Shown here: positions 23,889 through 35,372 of the stretch, piece by piece | Layout of the letters: every line of letters begins with the position of its first letter | Numbering within the stretch: position 1 is the stretch's first letter | Assembly (NCBI GenBank): GCA_025200525.1 | Contig: CM045758.1 | Location: 60,700,649 to 60,764,648, forward strand | Source: Camellia lanceoleosa | Lineage: Eukaryota > Streptophyta > Magnoliopsida > Ericales > Theaceae | Direction: 5' to 3' | DNA: 64,000 bases | The notes under the pieces: generated by a model | The model's input: only the letters and a program-made list of their open reading frames with translations | Databases searched by the model: none | What the model was told of the DNA's origin: nothing | Translations under genes and position numbers: made by a program

Positions 23889-24080
23889 AGCCGCACGTGC
23901 GGCTATGAGCCCCGCACGTGCTGCAAGCTCTCCCGCACGTGCGGCAAAATGGCCCCGCACGTGCTTTTTAGACAGTAGCTCTGCCCCTGTTTTTCACCAT
24001 TTCCCGCATGTGCGGCCATGACTCCCGCACGTGCGGCAGCACCTCTCGCACGTGCGGCCATGACTCCCACACGTGCGGCG
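23889..24080. repeat. Array of eight CGCACGTGCGG palindromes
   Basis: Near-identical copies of CCGCACGTGCGGC start near 23891, 23910, 23932, 23955, 24003, 24024, 24047 and 24069, mostly 19-23 bases apart, that is about two helix turns. The core is the CACGTG G-box. The surrounding LTR is AT-rich, so the array stands out in composition. A transcription-factor binding array is plausible. Confidence 0.8.
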
Positions 24081-27000
24081 ATTCTGTCCAAAACAGTCCG
24101 AAATTTCTTGCAAAATCCTACGTTTTGGCACATGTTTACAAAGCTCAAATTAGCATTCTTACTTGATAATACATGGTCTAAAATCATGTTAAGATGATGA
24201 TAATTCCATCAATCTAATTAGTTCATCACTCTTGGGCTCACAATATACACATGTTCATGAGAGTTCTAACTTTACACATCCATAAGCATATTTCCACATA
24301 CTTGAATTCAAAAGGAAAAATCAAATACAACTCCTACATGGTTAATTCAAAGTGATTCAAACAACCTAGTAAGAGTATCTTACCTATAAACTTCTATACA
24401 TGCACAAGACTACAATTACTATCTTCTAATACCATGATCAAGGGAAAATTTTCACTCAAGGCTAGAGGAAAGGTGTTGGAAAGTAATTGAATTTACCTTA
24501 AGCTTGAGTCTCCTTAGATTCTCTACTTTCACCTTGATGAATTGCTTTCAACCCTCCCCTCTCTCTCTCTCTTATCCTTTCTCTCTTAAAAAAAAATATC
24601 TTGAATAAAATCTTCCAAGCTCTACATATTTGCACATGAGTATATATGTTTGGAGATAAGCATGCCATAGGTGAATAAAACAAAAATCATTCAGTTTAAT
24701 CATCCTAAATTGAAATTTCATAAACATGCTTAATATTACTTAAAAATTATGCTGATCACAAATATATTATCAATTTCTGATAATTAAGCTGTTAAGGCTT
24801 CCAATTTCTAATTTAAACGTTTTAGTGGTGACAGATAGTTTCCTTAAGCAACAGATAAGCATTGATAAACATGGATTTCATTTGCTTAATCAAAATTTTT
24901 CATGGACTTTTACAGTAAACATTCATAAGTACCAACCGACGGCTGAGAATATAACAGAAATCATATGCGAGGGTCGGGTTATTACAATTTTGATCATGTT
25001 TGAAGTGTTTGGAGAGTTAACCAAAAGGGTAGAGAGAGCTTGCTCTTTCTATACCTTTATTCATAACTCAAACCATCTCCTTTTCACTCTTTTCCTTTGG
25101 TATTTACACTGATTTTTAGAGGTTTGAAAAGGCTAAAAACCATGTTTTGAAGCTTCAAAAGTGGAGGGGTTAGCCACCTCTCCTTATCTTTGTTTACTAG
25201 CCTTAATTCTCATCTTTATTGTCTAGCTTTTCAACCCCTTTTCTTACATGTTTTACCTCTAATTTTCATGTATTTAGGGCTGTTTTGAGGTTGTCTAGGT
25301 CTTTTCAATTGGTTCATGCCTTGTTTAATACACTCGTGTTCTTATTAAGTTGGCATACTTCTTGTTTAATATGCTTTCTTTGTTCACTTTCCATGTTTGG
25401 AGCCTAAGTTTACTAATCAATCAATCATTCCATATCTCTCATTCTTGAAAATGGTTTTAACCAATTGAGATTGTTTAATGCATGTAAAGGAGACCTACAC
25501 TTAATGGCTTAATATCTTCGGAGATTTATTGTCAACAGTGTAGTCTCATTCTCACGTTTTAGAAAGACCTCTTGTTTGACATCACTTCTTGTTTAGATGA
25601 CTTTAACATCACATTTAGACAAATGGACTAATGAATGGCAATGACTGAAACAATTGGTTTAAAACTTGGATCAACACACTTAAAGAAAATGGCTTAAATA
25701 GCTTGAACTTGGCCAAACGTTATGCCAAGTTTCTTGTGTCAAGAGTCATCAAGCATCAATTCATGGTGTTTTTGATGTCCTTGAAGTGTTTCAACTTCCT
25801 TTTTTGAGTTCATTCCATGACAAAAAGGGAGGGGTGGTCCATTTGCATTTCATTCATTGATTTTTGGTCCAAAATGATATCCGAGATCATCAAGCGATCA
25901 TATCGCTCATTGATGGTTTTGGAGTCAATCCCAACCTTCTCTTGAGGTTTTCTTATGACAGAGAAGGAAAGAAGGACAAACATAGCTTGAAAATGCTCTA
26001 TCTGCACTGATTTCACCTCAGAGCACAGAAACAGAGTTTTGCACCAAATCAATGCACGACTAGCCCTCTGTAGGCCCAGTCAGCCATCAGTAGTGCACGG
26101 CCAGCCTTTGGTGTGTGGCTAGCAGTGCAGTTTTGCAAAAACAAAGACAGTGGCTGAAGGTGAAACAGAGGCGGTCTAGGTAGACAAAGTAGCTTTCAGG
26201 CGATGCGCATGCAACCTCCATTCATCTTCCTTGGTGCTCATATCGAATGTGTTTGATGATTTAATCTTTTCATTAGCATAGTGAATTGTGTTGTAATATT
26301 TAATTAGCTTAATTAGTTGTAGCTAATTAGTTGGTGTTGTAATATTTAATTAGCTTAGCCTAGCTAATTTCTTTTAATTAATTAGCTTCGATAGTTAGTT
26401 AATTATTCATTTCAAGTGTTGTAATAATTAGTTAATTAGTTTAGCTATTTATTCAAGTTTTGTAATAATTAGCTTAATTAGCTTAGGTTTGCTTAATTAG
26501 TTAGTTAGCTTTATTCATTCTGACTCTCCTTCGTGAGAGCAAAATGTAATAATGTGTATGTTTTCCAACCCCACGTCTTTCTCCCTTTTATTTAATCGCT
26601 TTTGATGGTTAGATTAGGGACATATTTCAATTAATATACCTTATGCTTTATGCTTGCATCCATTCATTTGTATTGCATGCACCGAAGCTCGACGCATCAT
26701 TCTAACTGCATTGTCATTTCAATACTTATTTGAATACGTGTTTAACCACATGTTATCAAATCAATCCATATGCCATATTACTAGCCGAGCCTATGAATTG
26801 CATTCTTTGCTTGTGTTGCATTAGACATCTTGTATAGTTAGGAATCATGCATATTTTTTTTCTAACTCATATCTTCTTAACTTAGAGTACTAGATGAGTT
26901 TTTAGTGCTTTAGCATACTTACATGAGTGTGAGTGATTGCCATGACTAACATGCTTACCATGAGGCTAAATTCTTACTTGATAAAACGCTTGAATGCATG

Positions 27001-27670
27001 TGGATGAAGGCTTGTTGCTTAAACTGGAACGATTCAACGAATGTACGTTTTTTTAAGCCCACTATGTTTAGTGGCAAATTCATGACTTTTTTTAAGCCCA
27101 CTTTGTTTAGTGGAAAATTTTCAAGCTTCCAGCCTGCCCGAGGTGGCAAATTCAAACCTTTTTCACAAAACAAACATGAAATTGAGTCGTTCTAATTCTT
27201 GCAAATTTAGTCTATACTTGCTTGTGCGTATCACATAGTAATAGTAGCTTAACAATTAGAACAAGAGCACATAATGCTCATAAAAATCATATCATGACTA
27301 ATAGAGGCCGATCTTTGATCGGGCGAGCGGGGGTGCTCAATTCATGACCTTCCCCTCTCGTACCCAAGTTCCCGAGTCGAGGCAACTTTGGTGATGATGG
27401 ACACGTGGCCTTTGGCACGAGTCATGGGTTTCCTAAATTTCCTAAAAATAAAATATTTAGGTGGCGACTCTGTATCTGTCAAAGTAGTCCAATTTTGGCA
27501 TTTCTTATTCTAAATCAATTTTCCAAAAGATTTTCCGAATTTGGACTCTTTGGTGTTTATTAATTTCACATTGCCCTTGTGAGATTAGATTTAGAACCGT
27601 GAGAGTCCGAACTGTAGGGATTTCTTTCAAACCTACTGAAAGGAAGCGCGAAAAAGCCGAGCTATAGTTT

Positions 27671-27690
27671 CTGGCAACTCTCCTGGGCAG
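27671..27690 (+). promoter_or_regulatory. Primer-binding site of element A
   Basis: CTGGCAACTCTCCTGGGCAG begins four bases after the LTR end. It resembles the TGGCGACTCxxCTGGGGA-type site of Tat/Ogre elements, described as complementary to a tRNA-Arg 3' end. Several positions differ, consistent with decay. Its position confirms the plus orientation and the LTR boundary. Confidence 0.65.
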
Positions 27691-28555
27691 AGATAAAGAA
27701 CTTGACTCGAACTCATGATATGTGATTTTATCTACATTTATGTGTTTCTTTGTATTTGCATTTGCATTTGCATCGGTGAGCCTAAGTCACTGTGTTTGCC
27801 ATCTGCTATTCTTGGACAGTTTCCCAGAGGCTCGCTTGGAAAAGCTTGCCAAAAGTCTAACTAGTTGCGAGCTCTGCCACGATAGGAACACAACCCTTGG
27901 ATCTGGACTACCCCTGTACCGTTTGATCCTCCTTTCACTTCTCGGTGTTAGGTGTGAGAGGTATATTAGGTAGTCTTGCTGAGCTACCCTTTTCAGACCA
28001 ATCGGCCTAGTTGCATATCGGAAACCATAGAGACTATTCCAAACTAGGACAGGTTGCTTACCCAAATGCAGAATTGTGTAAAACCACTTTGCTTGAATAG
28101 CTAACCTTAGTTCTTGTCAAAACTAGGACAGGGTAACCCTACCCCATCATAGGGGTGTTTTGGCTCTCACTTGCTTGATATATGCTTTTAGAGTAAAACT
28201 CTATAGGAATGTATGTATCAGTTGCAAGTTTGGGCTTCAATTTTGGGGGGCAGAAATCAGTGTTGAGTACAATTCTACAGCTTCTGTTTACAACTGTGTG
28301 TTGTTAGTATCCTAGCTGAGGTGCTGTATGGTTTCTATTTTTTGTTTTCTTTTTGCTTTATTTCTTTTTGCAAGGTAGTTAATCACAATTGCTTCGGATA
28401 GTCTTGTTACCCCCCCAAGCACTCTGGACTCATGTTAGAAGACTTTACAGATTTGGGGATCTTGTCAGGGGACAACCAGTGTTTGCTTCACTCCCACTGG
28501 TTACGAGACAGATGAGGGTTAGGCATAATTCACTAGTCCAGTAATCACCTTTTAC
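27691..28555 (+). other. Leader of element A
   Basis: About 0.85 kb between the PBS and the first readable gag codons. Long leaders are usual in Tat/Ogre elements. It contains a repeated CTAGGACAGG motif near 28045 and 28124 but no coding region. Confidence 0.5.
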
Positions 28556-28559
28556 TTCA

Positions 28560-30010
28560 CCTGCGCCCAGTCAGGCTCAGTCTTCTACTTCCACTCCTGT
28601 GAGAGATTATTCGCCAGTTTTGATGGCTCAACATCACTCTGTTAGCATGGAAGATATGCTCCGTCATCTCCAACAAACCATTGGAACCATGCAGCTAGAT
28701 GCTGCCCGCCAAACTGAAGTCACAACTCATTAAGCGGAAGTGATAAATAGACTTCAATAACAACAACCACCACAATCAGCGGCTTCTGCTTCCCATGCAC
28801 CTCTAGTGGGTATTCCAGCACCCGGAGTCACTGTCAATGTCTAAGAGAATCTGGGCATTCTGGTAGATCCGATCCCACCTCAAACCTCCAAGGCAGCAGT
28901 ACACCAAAATGAGGTGCCATTTGAATTCGAGGTTGACCCCACTGCACTGAAGGTCAACAAGCTAGAAAAGCTCTTTAAGTAGGCACAGGGCGTGAATTCA
29001 ATCCCTGACATCGATGATGGATACACAGACTCTACAGTAACTTTACCGGACAGATTCAAGATGCCGCACATAGACCGATTTGATGGCTCCGATGATCCCA
29101 TGGTCCATTTGTAGTTATTCTCTGATATCCTGCGACCAATGGGTCTTACTAGACTTCAGAAGTTGTTGCATTTTGGCTAGACCTTGTCGGGTATAGCGGC
29201 CATCTGGTATGCAAAGCTAGAAGACTCTGTGAAATGAAGCTAGGAGGAAATGGCTGACGCCTTCATCATGCAGTACTCCTACAATACCCAGATCGAGGTC
29301 ACTACCCGTGATCTTGGAGCGACCCATCAAGAGCCAAATGAGGGCTTCTCGGACTTTGTGACCCGATGGAGGGCTAAGGCCTCGATGATAACTATCAGGC
29401 CATCCGAGAAGGATCAAATCAGAATGGTGGTCCGCAATCTGCAAGGGAGATTATTGCAGAAGATGATAGTCTTGCCTTTGTTTATATTCGCTAAGCTCCA
29501 TGAGATAGTGGTTCAGATTGAGGATGCGATGAAACAGGGGCTGATAGCCGATGAGAAGGAACAGCCCAAGAGGCCCTTTATACGTAGTTCTAATGCAACC
29601 AAGAGTGGTAGCACCTTCGCATGACCTTTGGATGTGAGTATAGTCACCACCACACCCAAAACTGCCAACCCTTTTGCAAATACATCCAACACAACTCCAC
29701 AAACCTCAACTAGTCAGGCCTGATCTCAACAGGTCTTTACCCCGCTCTACATGCCTTTATCCAAAGCTCTAGGGCTCTTGATCAAAAAGGGGCATCTTAA
29801 GCCATTAGAGTCTCACCCTCTACCTGATCCTCTCCCTCCTGAGACACAACCTGGCCGAATATTGTGCTTTTCATTAGCAGCACGATCATGACACTGATCA
29901 ATGCTACATGCTACGTTATGAGATTCAAGATCTCATCAACAACAACGTGATAGCACCTCCCCAAAAACCCAACGTCACTACAAATCCTCTCTCACCATAT
30001 AACCAAGTCC
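28560..30010 (+). pseudogene. Gag of element A (degenerate)
   Basis: Gag forms the particle and binds RNA. One frame reads from about 28560 to 29880 with the Tat-type capsid motifs FKMPHIDRFDGSDDP (about 29055), LSGIAAIWYAKLED (about 29187) and FSDFVTRWRAKASMITIRP (about 29345). Near 29860-29960 a +1 frame shows the zinc-knuckle-like YCAFHxQHDHDTDQCYML. At least nine in-frame stops occur (after TH, LQ, NV, LFK, VHL, HFG, SVK, TFA, SQA), each explicable by CAA, CAG, CGA or TGG changing by one transition. The best open part is 29250-29624. Confidence 0.8.
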
Positions 30011-30102
30011 CTTTACCCCGGCATATAAACCTCATCCACACATTGGCCGTCCCTTAAGACCCCAATATATATATCACCCCTTTCCACCTACCCAAACTGA
30101 CG

Positions 30103-30690
30103 TTGTTCATCCCTAAGAGCATGGACTTGTGCATGATGAACGTATCTACACTCCAAACTGAACCAGTGGTGGTGATAGTAGTAGATAAAGAGAGGTCAGC
30201 CTTGGTGGAAAATATCATTCTGTTGCCCGAGGGCTCTAAGGACTTATCGGAAGAGGTGTATGACCCGTACTGCTATATTGTCCCAATCAACCAAGCTAAG
30301 CCGGAAGTGGTGTTGCTGGCTGGGATGGAGGTCAGTGTAGTTCGAGAGGATGGCCCAAGTCAGGGATTAGATGATCTGGCCGACCTAGAGAAGGACATAA
30401 ACAATTTGCAGTTCTTTGAGGAGCAAGATCAAGGGGACGTGTATATTGATTGGTTTGATCTGAACGGGTCGATAGACAATTCTGGGCGGCTAAGTGATAA
30501 ACCCGATATAGATGAGGGAACTGAATTGAAGCTGGAAGAACAGAAAGCGGGAACCGCTGCAATGGCCAGAATGACCGATGGGAAGAGTAAATTGTCGAAA
30601 AACACCGGTGTAGAACAATTGGCTCATGAACTGGGCATTGTTAGTACTGTACATACTAAACAAGAAGTCGCGCTAAAGCGGTTTAAGTAA
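30103..30690 (+). pseudogene. Element A polyprotein segment between gag and protease
   Basis: A 195-codon open stretch rich in acidic residues (DDLADLEKDINNLQFFEEQ). This part of Tat/Ogre polyproteins lies between the gag knuckle and the protease and has no assigned activity. It ends at a TAA (30688-30690), and the frame resumes at 30787 after a frameshift. It has no recognised domain. Assignment is by position. Confidence 0.5.
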
Positions 30691-30786
30691 GAAATGGGTG
30701 GAGACAAACAGAAAGCTGGAAAAGCCCAATACCCTGCGGGGTAGATTTGTGACGAGAAAATAATTTGAATAGAGCCGAACAAATGC

Positions 30787-31728
30787 TTGTCGGCTGCCAA
30801 AAGAATCTGGTGGAATGACGACAACCTACACCTGGCTCATACTGATGAGGATTGGGGTGAAGACCTTCCTGACAACACTTGGTATGTGGAAGAGGTCTAC
30901 CATATGACAAAAAGTGGCCAATATTTCAAACCACTGCATCTGGACCAACCCGAGGCATCCGGGAAAGATAAAGAAGTTGAGAAGCAAAGGGAAAAGCAGT
31001 TAGAAGAAGAGGCTGTGTTAAAACAACTGAAGAAGATTCAAGCTAATATGTTTATCTGGAGTTTGCTTATGGCTTTGCGAGTGCACAGACAGGTTGTACT
31101 GTCGGCGATGGATAAAGTTAAGTTGTCCATTGACACTACCCCGGAACAACTAGTAGGATTAGTCTTCCTGAGAGGCGCTATGCCAACATTCACCTTCTCG
31201 AATAAGGGACTGTCGCCGGAAGGTTCTACACACAACAAGCCTCTATACACATCGGTGGAGTGCCGAGAAAAGTGGGTGCCAGTGGTATTGGTAGACACCG
31301 AGTTAGCAATTAACGTCCACCCATCGCGCACAGCTTATGCCATCAGTTTGAAACCAGCAGATTTTGTGCCTACAGCCCAGGTGATCTGGGCATATGACAA
31401 TACCAGCAGAGAGGTAATAGGATTGGTACAGATCAAAGTGCAGGTTGGCCCAGCTCAACAGGATATTGAATTACATGTCCTGGATGTCCCAGCCACTTTC
31501 AACTTACTACTTGGGCGGCCTTGGCTGCACCAAGTAAAAGCTGTCTCTTCCATCCTCCACCAAATGCTGAAGTACCTCCATAGGAAAGGGGTGGCCATAA
31601 TTTTTCTGGAATTCATCTATTCATCCTCTGCCAGAGGTCACTACACCTATGATGGAGATTGTGCATGGCGAAGAAGATATTTTCCTTTCGGGGTTTACCT
31701 TGGTAGAGGCTCGGGTAGTGCAGAATAG
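30787..31728 (+). pseudogene. Aspartic protease region of element A
   Basis: 313 codons open. The first part has a Lys/Glu-rich stretch. FIWSLLMALRVHRQVVL (about 31050) matches the region preceding protease in Ogre-type polyproteins. The protease core begins PVVLVDTELAINVHPSRTA near 31280, where Ogre-type enzymes have DNGSALN. The catalytic Asp is present but the next two positions are changed (DTE). The C-terminal block FNLLLGRPWLH (about 31500) is well conserved. It ends at a stop at 31726. It is probably inactive because of the active-site change and the breaks around it. Confidence 0.75.
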
Positions 31729-32696
31729 CTTGGCAGTTGATGAGGGCTTATATGTTAGCGCCCAATCTGTATATTTTATGAACAAGCTCCAACACTTGCC
31801 AGGAATGGGGTTAGGAAGGAACAGCCGAAAGAGCATTACCACATTGGCCGATGTGCCACATAACTCGCATGCCTTAGGTCCTGGCTATACATCCACCAAA
31901 GAGGATTGGGTTAGGAAAAGGAAAGAGATGGCCGACAATGCCAGAGCTAAGCAGACCAGAAAGCGCTATGAACTTGTGCATAGACCAATCCGAGAAACCC
32001 TAAATGGTTGTTTTGTTTGGGAGGGTGAAGACTTGTGATTTTCCCGAGCCCTGGTTCAACTCTAGGAGGAAGCGGGTTCCTGGGTTTGAGATTTGCTTTA
32101 ACTTGCAACTGCAAGACAATGATACAGATGAAATGGCTAAACTGACTGCTGAAGCTGAGAAGAGCACAGAAAATGATTCAAACAGCAGCGAGCTTGAAGT
32201 AGGAGCAGCACTAGCATGTCTCCTTTCGGATCCTCCGATCGACTTAGAGAGCTTAGGAGATAACCTGACCGTTTTCATAATCGGGGACAAACTAGGTGTG
32301 AACCCTTCTAGTGGCATCTTGGATGCATCTGACGCACCATCCCTCGTTTGGCAGCTAGAAGAGGGCTACCTGTCTAGCAGTTCTGAGTCGAGTAGTGAAC
32401 CAGAATCTGATTCCACAAAGTCTGTGGAGTCGGAATTAGATTCTGGTGTCTCTGAGTGTGGGTCCAATATTCTTGGGGATGATAACCCGAATACTGAGGT
32501 TTTGTTTAGGTTGTCATTTTCTTTTTCTTTTAAGTCAGTTTTAATCGAGGAACTAGATGAGCTGGACCTTTTGAATGAGAGTGCCACTACAAATTTTGAG
32601 TATTTCTCTGTGCCTCTTGTTTATTGCATTAATCATGATTTTCAAAATTTTGATGAAAATGATGAGGAAGGAATTCCTCTAGTTTTGAAATTTTGA
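31729..32696 (+). pseudogene. Element A protease-RT linker, acidic and Ser-rich
   Basis: Open frames at 31649-32038 and 32004-32696 cover the linker. The second has a run of Ser/Glu/Asp (SSSESSSEPESDSTKS near 32370), predicted disordered. The frame ends with TGA at 32694-32696, immediately overlapping the start of the open RT frame. Linkers of this sort differ strongly between elements. No enzymatic motif is present. Confidence 0.5.
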
Positions 32697-33739
32697 TTAA
32701 TCGAGAAGAAGAGAGGTTTGCAAAACCCCTTGCTGATGAAATCATTGCTATTAATGTGGGTACTGAGAAGGATCTGCGTCTAGTCCAGATCGGGTCCATG
32801 TTGTCTTCGAAGAAGCGCGAGCGCTTAGTCTCTTTATTAAAAGATTTCGAAGATGTTTTCGCGTGGTCCTACAAAGACATGCCTAGAATTGATCCTGAGA
32901 TTGTACAGCATCGGATCCCTCTTGACCTTGAGGCCCGACCCATCAAACAGAAGCTATGGAGAATACGCCGGAATTGGGATTTGAAGATTAAAAAGGAGAT
33001 CACTAAGCTAATAGACGCAGGATTCTTGTTAGTATTTGAGTATCCAACTTGGTTGGCCAACATTGTCTCAGTGCCAAAGAAAGATGACAGAATTCGGGTG
33101 TGTGTGGACTTCAGGAATCTGAATAGAGCTAGTCCAAAGGACGACTTTCCTCTACCACACATTGATGAATTGGTAGACTTCACCATAGGCTATGCGTTGC
33201 TCTGCCTAATGGATAGATTTTCCGTGTATAACCAGATTCTGATGACACTCAAGAACAGAGAGAAAATAGCCTTCACTACGCCGTGGGGAACCTACTGCTA
33301 TCGGGTGATGCTGTTTAGACTAAAGAATGCTGAGGCTACCTATCAACGAGCTGCAACCACAATTCTGCATGATATAATCCATAAAGAGGTCGAGGTGTAC
33401 GTAGACGACATGATTGTCAAGTCCAAAGAAAGAGAGGGCCACTATACCGCCTTGAAGAAATTCTTTCAACGGATGAGAGAATACAGACTGAGGTTGAATC
33501 CACAGAAATGTACTTTCGGCATAACAGCAGGGAAAATACTGGGTTTCTTGATCACGCAAAGGGGCATCAAGGTAGATCCTTCCAAAATCAAGGCCATCCT
33601 AGAAATGCCACCACCAAAGACTGAAAAGGAGGTACGAGGCTTTCTAGGTAAAATGCAATTCATAAGACAGTTTATTTCTAAATTAACCTTGACTTGTGAA
33701 CCACTTTTTGGTCTCCTGAAGAAAGGAAAGAAGTTCTGA
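32693..33739 (+). pseudogene. Reverse transcriptase of element A, still open
   Basis: RT synthesises element cDNA. 348 codons are open without a stop. Entry region: FEDVFAWSYKDMPRIDPEI (about 32850). Palm motifs: RVCVDFRNLNRASPKDDFPLP (about 33100), the position usually occupied by an Asp in the LMD block (LMDRFSVYNQI, about 33210), and the catalytic box YVDD at 33398-33409. The thumb/connection region follows with LGFLITQRGIKVDP and FLGKMQFIRQFI. The frame closes at TGA (33737-33739), and downstream RNase H sequence continues in another frame. All RT active-site Asp residues appear present. It is part of a dead polyprotein, but it is the best preserved coding region in the window. Confidence 0.9.
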
Positions 33740-34536
33740 TGGGATGACTGGTGTCAATTCGCTTTTGAGCAAATCAAACAGTACTTTCAGAATCCACCTG
33801 TGTTGTCGCCGCCAGAGCCGGGGAAGCTTTTCATTTTGTATCTATCAGTACAACAATGGGATGCATGCTTGCTCAGGAATCTGAGGATAAGGTGGAGAGA
33901 GCCATCTACTTTTTGAGCAAGAAAATGCTGGATTATGAGACCCGTTACATCTCGCTGGAAAAAACTTGCTTAGCCATGGTATGGGCTACAAGGAAGTTGA
34001 GGCACTACTTGTTAGCTCACTCCGTAATTCTGGTTTCAAGATTAGACCCCATCAAATATCTCTTTGAGAAACCAGCACTTATGGGTAGACTAGCCCGTTG
34101 GTTGTTTCTCCTTTCCGAATGTGATTTGAAGTATGTCACTCGCAAGTTAGTCAAGGGGAGAGCAGTAGTTGAGTTCCTGGCAGGTCACCCAATGAAAGGG
34201 AATGAAGCGGTAGAATACCTGTTCCCAGATGAAGTTATTCTGCAAGTCAAGAAAGAGATTTGGACAATGTACTTTGATGAAGCGTCTAATCAGTACAGTT
34301 ATGGGATAGGGGTGTTACTGATAGCACCCAACAATTCCCATATACCTTTAGCCTTCAAACTCTGGTTCAAGGTATCCAATAACAAAGAAGAATACGAGGC
34401 GTGTATCGCTGGTTTAGAAGCTGCCCTAGAACTAGGGGCAAAAAGGTTGGATGTCATTGGGGACTCGAACCTAGTTATGTCTCCAGCAAAAGGAGACTGG
34501 AAGGTCAAAGAGGAAAATATGAAGATCTATCACTAG
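33740..34536 (+). pseudogene. RNase H (two domains) of element A
   Basis: Following the RT, the first, retroviral-like RNase H remnant reads ERAIYFLSKKMLDYETRYI and LAMVWATRKLRHYL (about 33900-34010). A second, archaeal-type RNase H begins WTMYFDEASNQYSYGIGVLL near 34260, with NNKEEYEACIAGLEAAL and VIGDSNLV. The Asp, Glu and Asp at the expected active-site places are visible. The dual RNase H is diagnostic of the Tat lineage. The frame is broken near 33740-33856 and by TAG at 34534-34536. Confidence 0.85.
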
Positions 34537-34539
34537 ACC

Positions 34540-35372
34540 TTGGATGTTCTAATTCCTAAGTTTGAAAAACTGACCCTCACGCATCTACTAAGAGAGAACA
34601 ACAGGTTCGCTGACGCCTTATCAACTCTATTTTCCATGATAGACATCCTGTTTGGAGTCCTGATGCGTCCGATCATCATTGAGCAAAGGTATACGCCGAC
34701 CTACGAAACCGTTGCCGCAATAGATGAAGTGCAAGATCAAAACCCTTGGTACTATGATATCTGTAACTTCTTGGAAAAGGAGGTTTATCCACCAGGGGCA
34801 AATACCAAAGATAAAAGGGCAATATGGCGAATGGCCGTTCAATTTATCATTTGCAGAGGTAAACTGTACAATAAGGGTCATTTGGGAATGCACAAGTTTT
34901 GTGTCGAAACAGAGGAATTAAAGCGCCTGATGGAGGCCATCCATGGAGGAGAGTGCGGAGTGCACATGAACAAAGTAATATTAGCCTGGAAGATTCTCAA
35001 GCAAGGTTACTATTGGTCTACTATGGAGGAGGATTGTATCGGTTTTGTTCCGCAATGCCACAAATGCCAAATTCATGCTAATTGTATAAATATCCTACCA
35101 TCAAAGCTGTACAACATGACTTCACCATGGCCTTTCTCAGTCTGGGGAATCGACGTCATTCGCGCAGTCACACCGAAAGGATCGAATGGGCATGAATACA
35201 TTCCGGTGGCAATTGATTACTTTACAAAGTGGGTGGAAGCTTAGTCCTACGTAGTGTTGAAAGTAGCGCATGTGGCTATGTTTATCCGAAACAACGTCAT
35301 TTGCCGATATGGTGTCCTAAACGAGATCATTTCAGATAACGGCTCCCATTTCAAGAAAGAAGTGATCGACTT
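34540..35372 (+). pseudogene. Integrase N-terminal and core of element A
   Basis: The open frame 34540-35244 continues in frame after the TAG. It carries the end of RNase H (RENNRFADALS), then the integrase zinc-binding region (IHGGECGVHMN, CHKCQIH, about 34935-35070) and the core. The first catalytic Asp is in VWGIDVI (about 35150). After a TAG at 35242 the second Asp is in ISDNGSHF (about 35335). A frameshift near 35380 separates the rest. The motifs order as HHCC then D, D. Confidence 0.85.

Larger units (their letters stand above)
22594..24986. mobile_element. 2.4-kb solo LTR (TGTCAAGACCC family) in the 5' LTR of A
   Basis: Starts TGTCAAGACCC and ends GGGTTATTACA. It is flanked by exact ATTTT at 22589-22593 and 24987-24991. 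The 3' LTR of A has the empty site near 54168 (GGATCATTTTGATCATG), proving insertion after A was formed. It is related to 13572-16898. No coding, no internal domain. Orientation is unclear, although TATA and CT/GA runs read best on the minus strand. Confidence 0.88.
21893..27666 (+). repeat. Element A 5' LTR, interrupted
   Basis: Starts TGTAAACACCCC and ends GCCGAGCTATA. Without the nested solo LTR (22594-24986 plus its duplication) it is about 3,376 bp. It matches 53473-55945 plus 59844-60764 in order. Landmarks are GGCC-type palindromic arrays (22105-22178 and 26053-26125), a TATA box (22255-22260), a TTAATTAGC-rich segment (26280-26510), a conserved block GGCCGATCTTTGATCGGGCG near 27306, and an internal PBS-like sequence at 27462. 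It is non-coding. Confidence 0.85.

Noticed and set aside
25219..25407. 62-codon frame, similar at 54359-54604
   Set aside because: Identical LTR sequence in both copies; non-coding LTR.
26998..27195. Repeated frames FKPTMFSGKF (also 60083-60307 and the minus-strand mirror)
   Set aside because: The same segment of the A LTR in both LTR copies, containing short repeats of TTTAAGCCCACT; no gene context.
29217..29702. Minus-strand frames opposite gag of element A
   Set aside because: Shadows; the plus strand has clear Tat gag motifs.
30332..31331. Minus-strand frames opposite the protease region
   Set aside because: Shadows of the plus-strand polyprotein.
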